From the NCBI RefSeq assembly GCF_964204645.1, contig NC_134029.1, forward strand, positions 11,148,850-11,212,849: DNA of 64,000 nucleotides, given 5' to 3'. The position numbers were made by a program, and so were the translations under genes. This document shows positions 63,515-64,000 of the stretch, piece by piece. The notes beneath the pieces are model-generated. The model did no database searches. It was given only the letters and a program-made list of their open reading frames with translations, and was not told where the DNA came from. Source of the DNA: Tubulanus polymorphus (Eukaryota > Nemertea > Palaeonemertea > Tubulaniformes > Tubulanidae). Position 1 is the first letter of the stretch. Each line of letters starts with the position of its first letter.

Positions 63515-63741
63515 TGTAACGGGTCTCGTACCCATTATTATTTACATAGTTTACCGTCAGTAATTAGTGTAATGTATAGTGTAATAAATCACCGCTAGGT
63601 GCGGTCTCTTAGAAGTGAATCCATTGTCCGAGTAAGTTTGTTGTTCTTTTGTTCGGGATAAATTGCCCCTTTTAGCCTACTGTCGGAGTGTAGATCATCC
63701 TTAAAGGAGGTATTAGATATTTAGAAGACAGGACCGTTACA
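63515..63741 (+). repeat. 3' LTR of gypsy B
   Basis: 227 bp, TGTAACGGGTCTC to CGTTACA. Collinear with the 5' LTR, with scattered substitutions and a short insertion. Confidence 0.92.
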
Positions 63742-64000
63742 CCTCTTTATGACTAGCTGAATGGAGTGCCAAAAGTTAGCCAGTCTAGTAAAGCTAATTA
63801 GCAAATAGAATGGGGAGACTCCCAGCAACAGGCCTTCGACGCATTGAAGAAGGTACTGACAGAACCCCCAGTTCTATGACTACACTGTCACAGCTGTACA
63901 GTTAAGACAGACAACAATCCTCTCACTTATGGGTTGTCGTCGGCAAAGCTGTATGCCATCAGCCATCGCTGGCTGAAGAGTCTGGCCATCTGCAATTTAT
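63742..64000 (+). pseudogene. Ty3/gypsy element A continued: RNase H region
   Basis: After the CCTC duplication the interrupted gene resumes with IEWGDSQQQAFDALKKVLTE, the hinge typical between reverse transcriptase thumb and RNase H in gypsy pol, then TVKTDNNPLTYGLSSAKL. It runs off the window end. Confidence 0.78.

Larger units (their letters stand above)
59158..63741 (+). mobile_element. Ty3/gypsy LTR retrotransposon B, internally deleted, 4,584 bp
   Basis: Two LTRs (59158-59381 and 63515-63741) starting TGTAA and ending TTACA, about nine-tenths identical by eye, flanked by CCTC. Inside, in order: gag fragments, two zinc knuckles, aspartic protease, the start of reverse transcriptase, then directly the integrase core and C terminus. 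The reverse-transcriptase catalytic part, RNase H and integrase N terminus are missing. It inserted into gypsy A. Confidence 0.92.

Overview
The window is metazoan nuclear DNA. Evidence: spliced host genes, including mitochondrial translation initiation factor 3 at 46.5-51.4 kb; pogo/Tigger, Ty3/gypsy and LINE remnants; long TA, CA and GGGA microsatellites. The style (frequent TAGGCCTA words, Polinton-type elements) suits a marine invertebrate, but I cannot name the species or phylum. I see no rRNA, tRNA or CRISPR array.

Layout. 1-1.6 kb: 3' part of a Tigger-type DNA transposon. 1.6-9.2 kb: intergenic DNA with dispersed repeats, a 62-bp tandem array and a decayed gag-protease retroelement split by a microsatellite. 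9,210-25,017: Polinton/Maverick element 1 (15.8 kb), with 126-128 bp terminal inverted repeats (TIRs) and a 6-bp target duplication CACATA. 25.0-27.6 kb: host DNA with two small gene-like exon sets. 27,645-46,332: Polinton/Maverick element 2 (18.7 kb, very AT-rich), with about 600-bp TIRs and a 6-bp duplication TCCATG, ending about 120 bp past the MTIF3 stop codon. 46.4-51.4 kb: MTIF3, two exons and one 4.1-kb intron, minus strand. 51.4-57 kb: repeat-rich DNA with two copies of one LINE. 57.2-64 kb: nested retrotransposons, in which a gypsy element (A) is split by a LINE-ORF1-containing insertion and by a second gypsy element (B) with two LTRs and a 4-bp duplication CCTC.

Element 1 has a virus-like gene set. 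The minus strand carries adenain-type protease, double-jelly-roll major capsid protein, a small basic glycine-rich protein, penton-like minor capsid protein, chromodomain integrase, a TATA-binding-protein (TBP) homologue, two Polinton proteins of unknown role and a packaging ATPase. The plus strand carries a protein-primed type DNA polymerase B preceded by zinc-finger exons. RING-finger genes lie at the left end. A spliced gene with two PC4 (p15 coactivator) domains lies at the right end. Its TIRs hold three perfect CRE octamers and one degenerate one at exact 12-bp spacing. The TBP-like plus PC4-like pair suggests the element carries its own RNA polymerase II recruitment factors. I know of no description of this in Polintons and rate it the most interesting content.

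Element 2 is a different lineage. Plus strand: HNH nuclease, two membrane-anchored unknowns, integrase, ATPase. Minus strand: DNA polymerase B (1,341 aa, complete), penton-like protein, a run of small membrane proteins, major capsid protein and a three-finger zinc protein. I find no protease in it. Each TIR contains a 405-bp imperfect palindrome that carries the terminal sequence twice in opposite orientation around a GC-rich hairpin tip, and the TIR has taken in the first codons of the polymerase gene. Both elements are decaying: frameshifts and stops are described per gene, and no repaired sequence is given.
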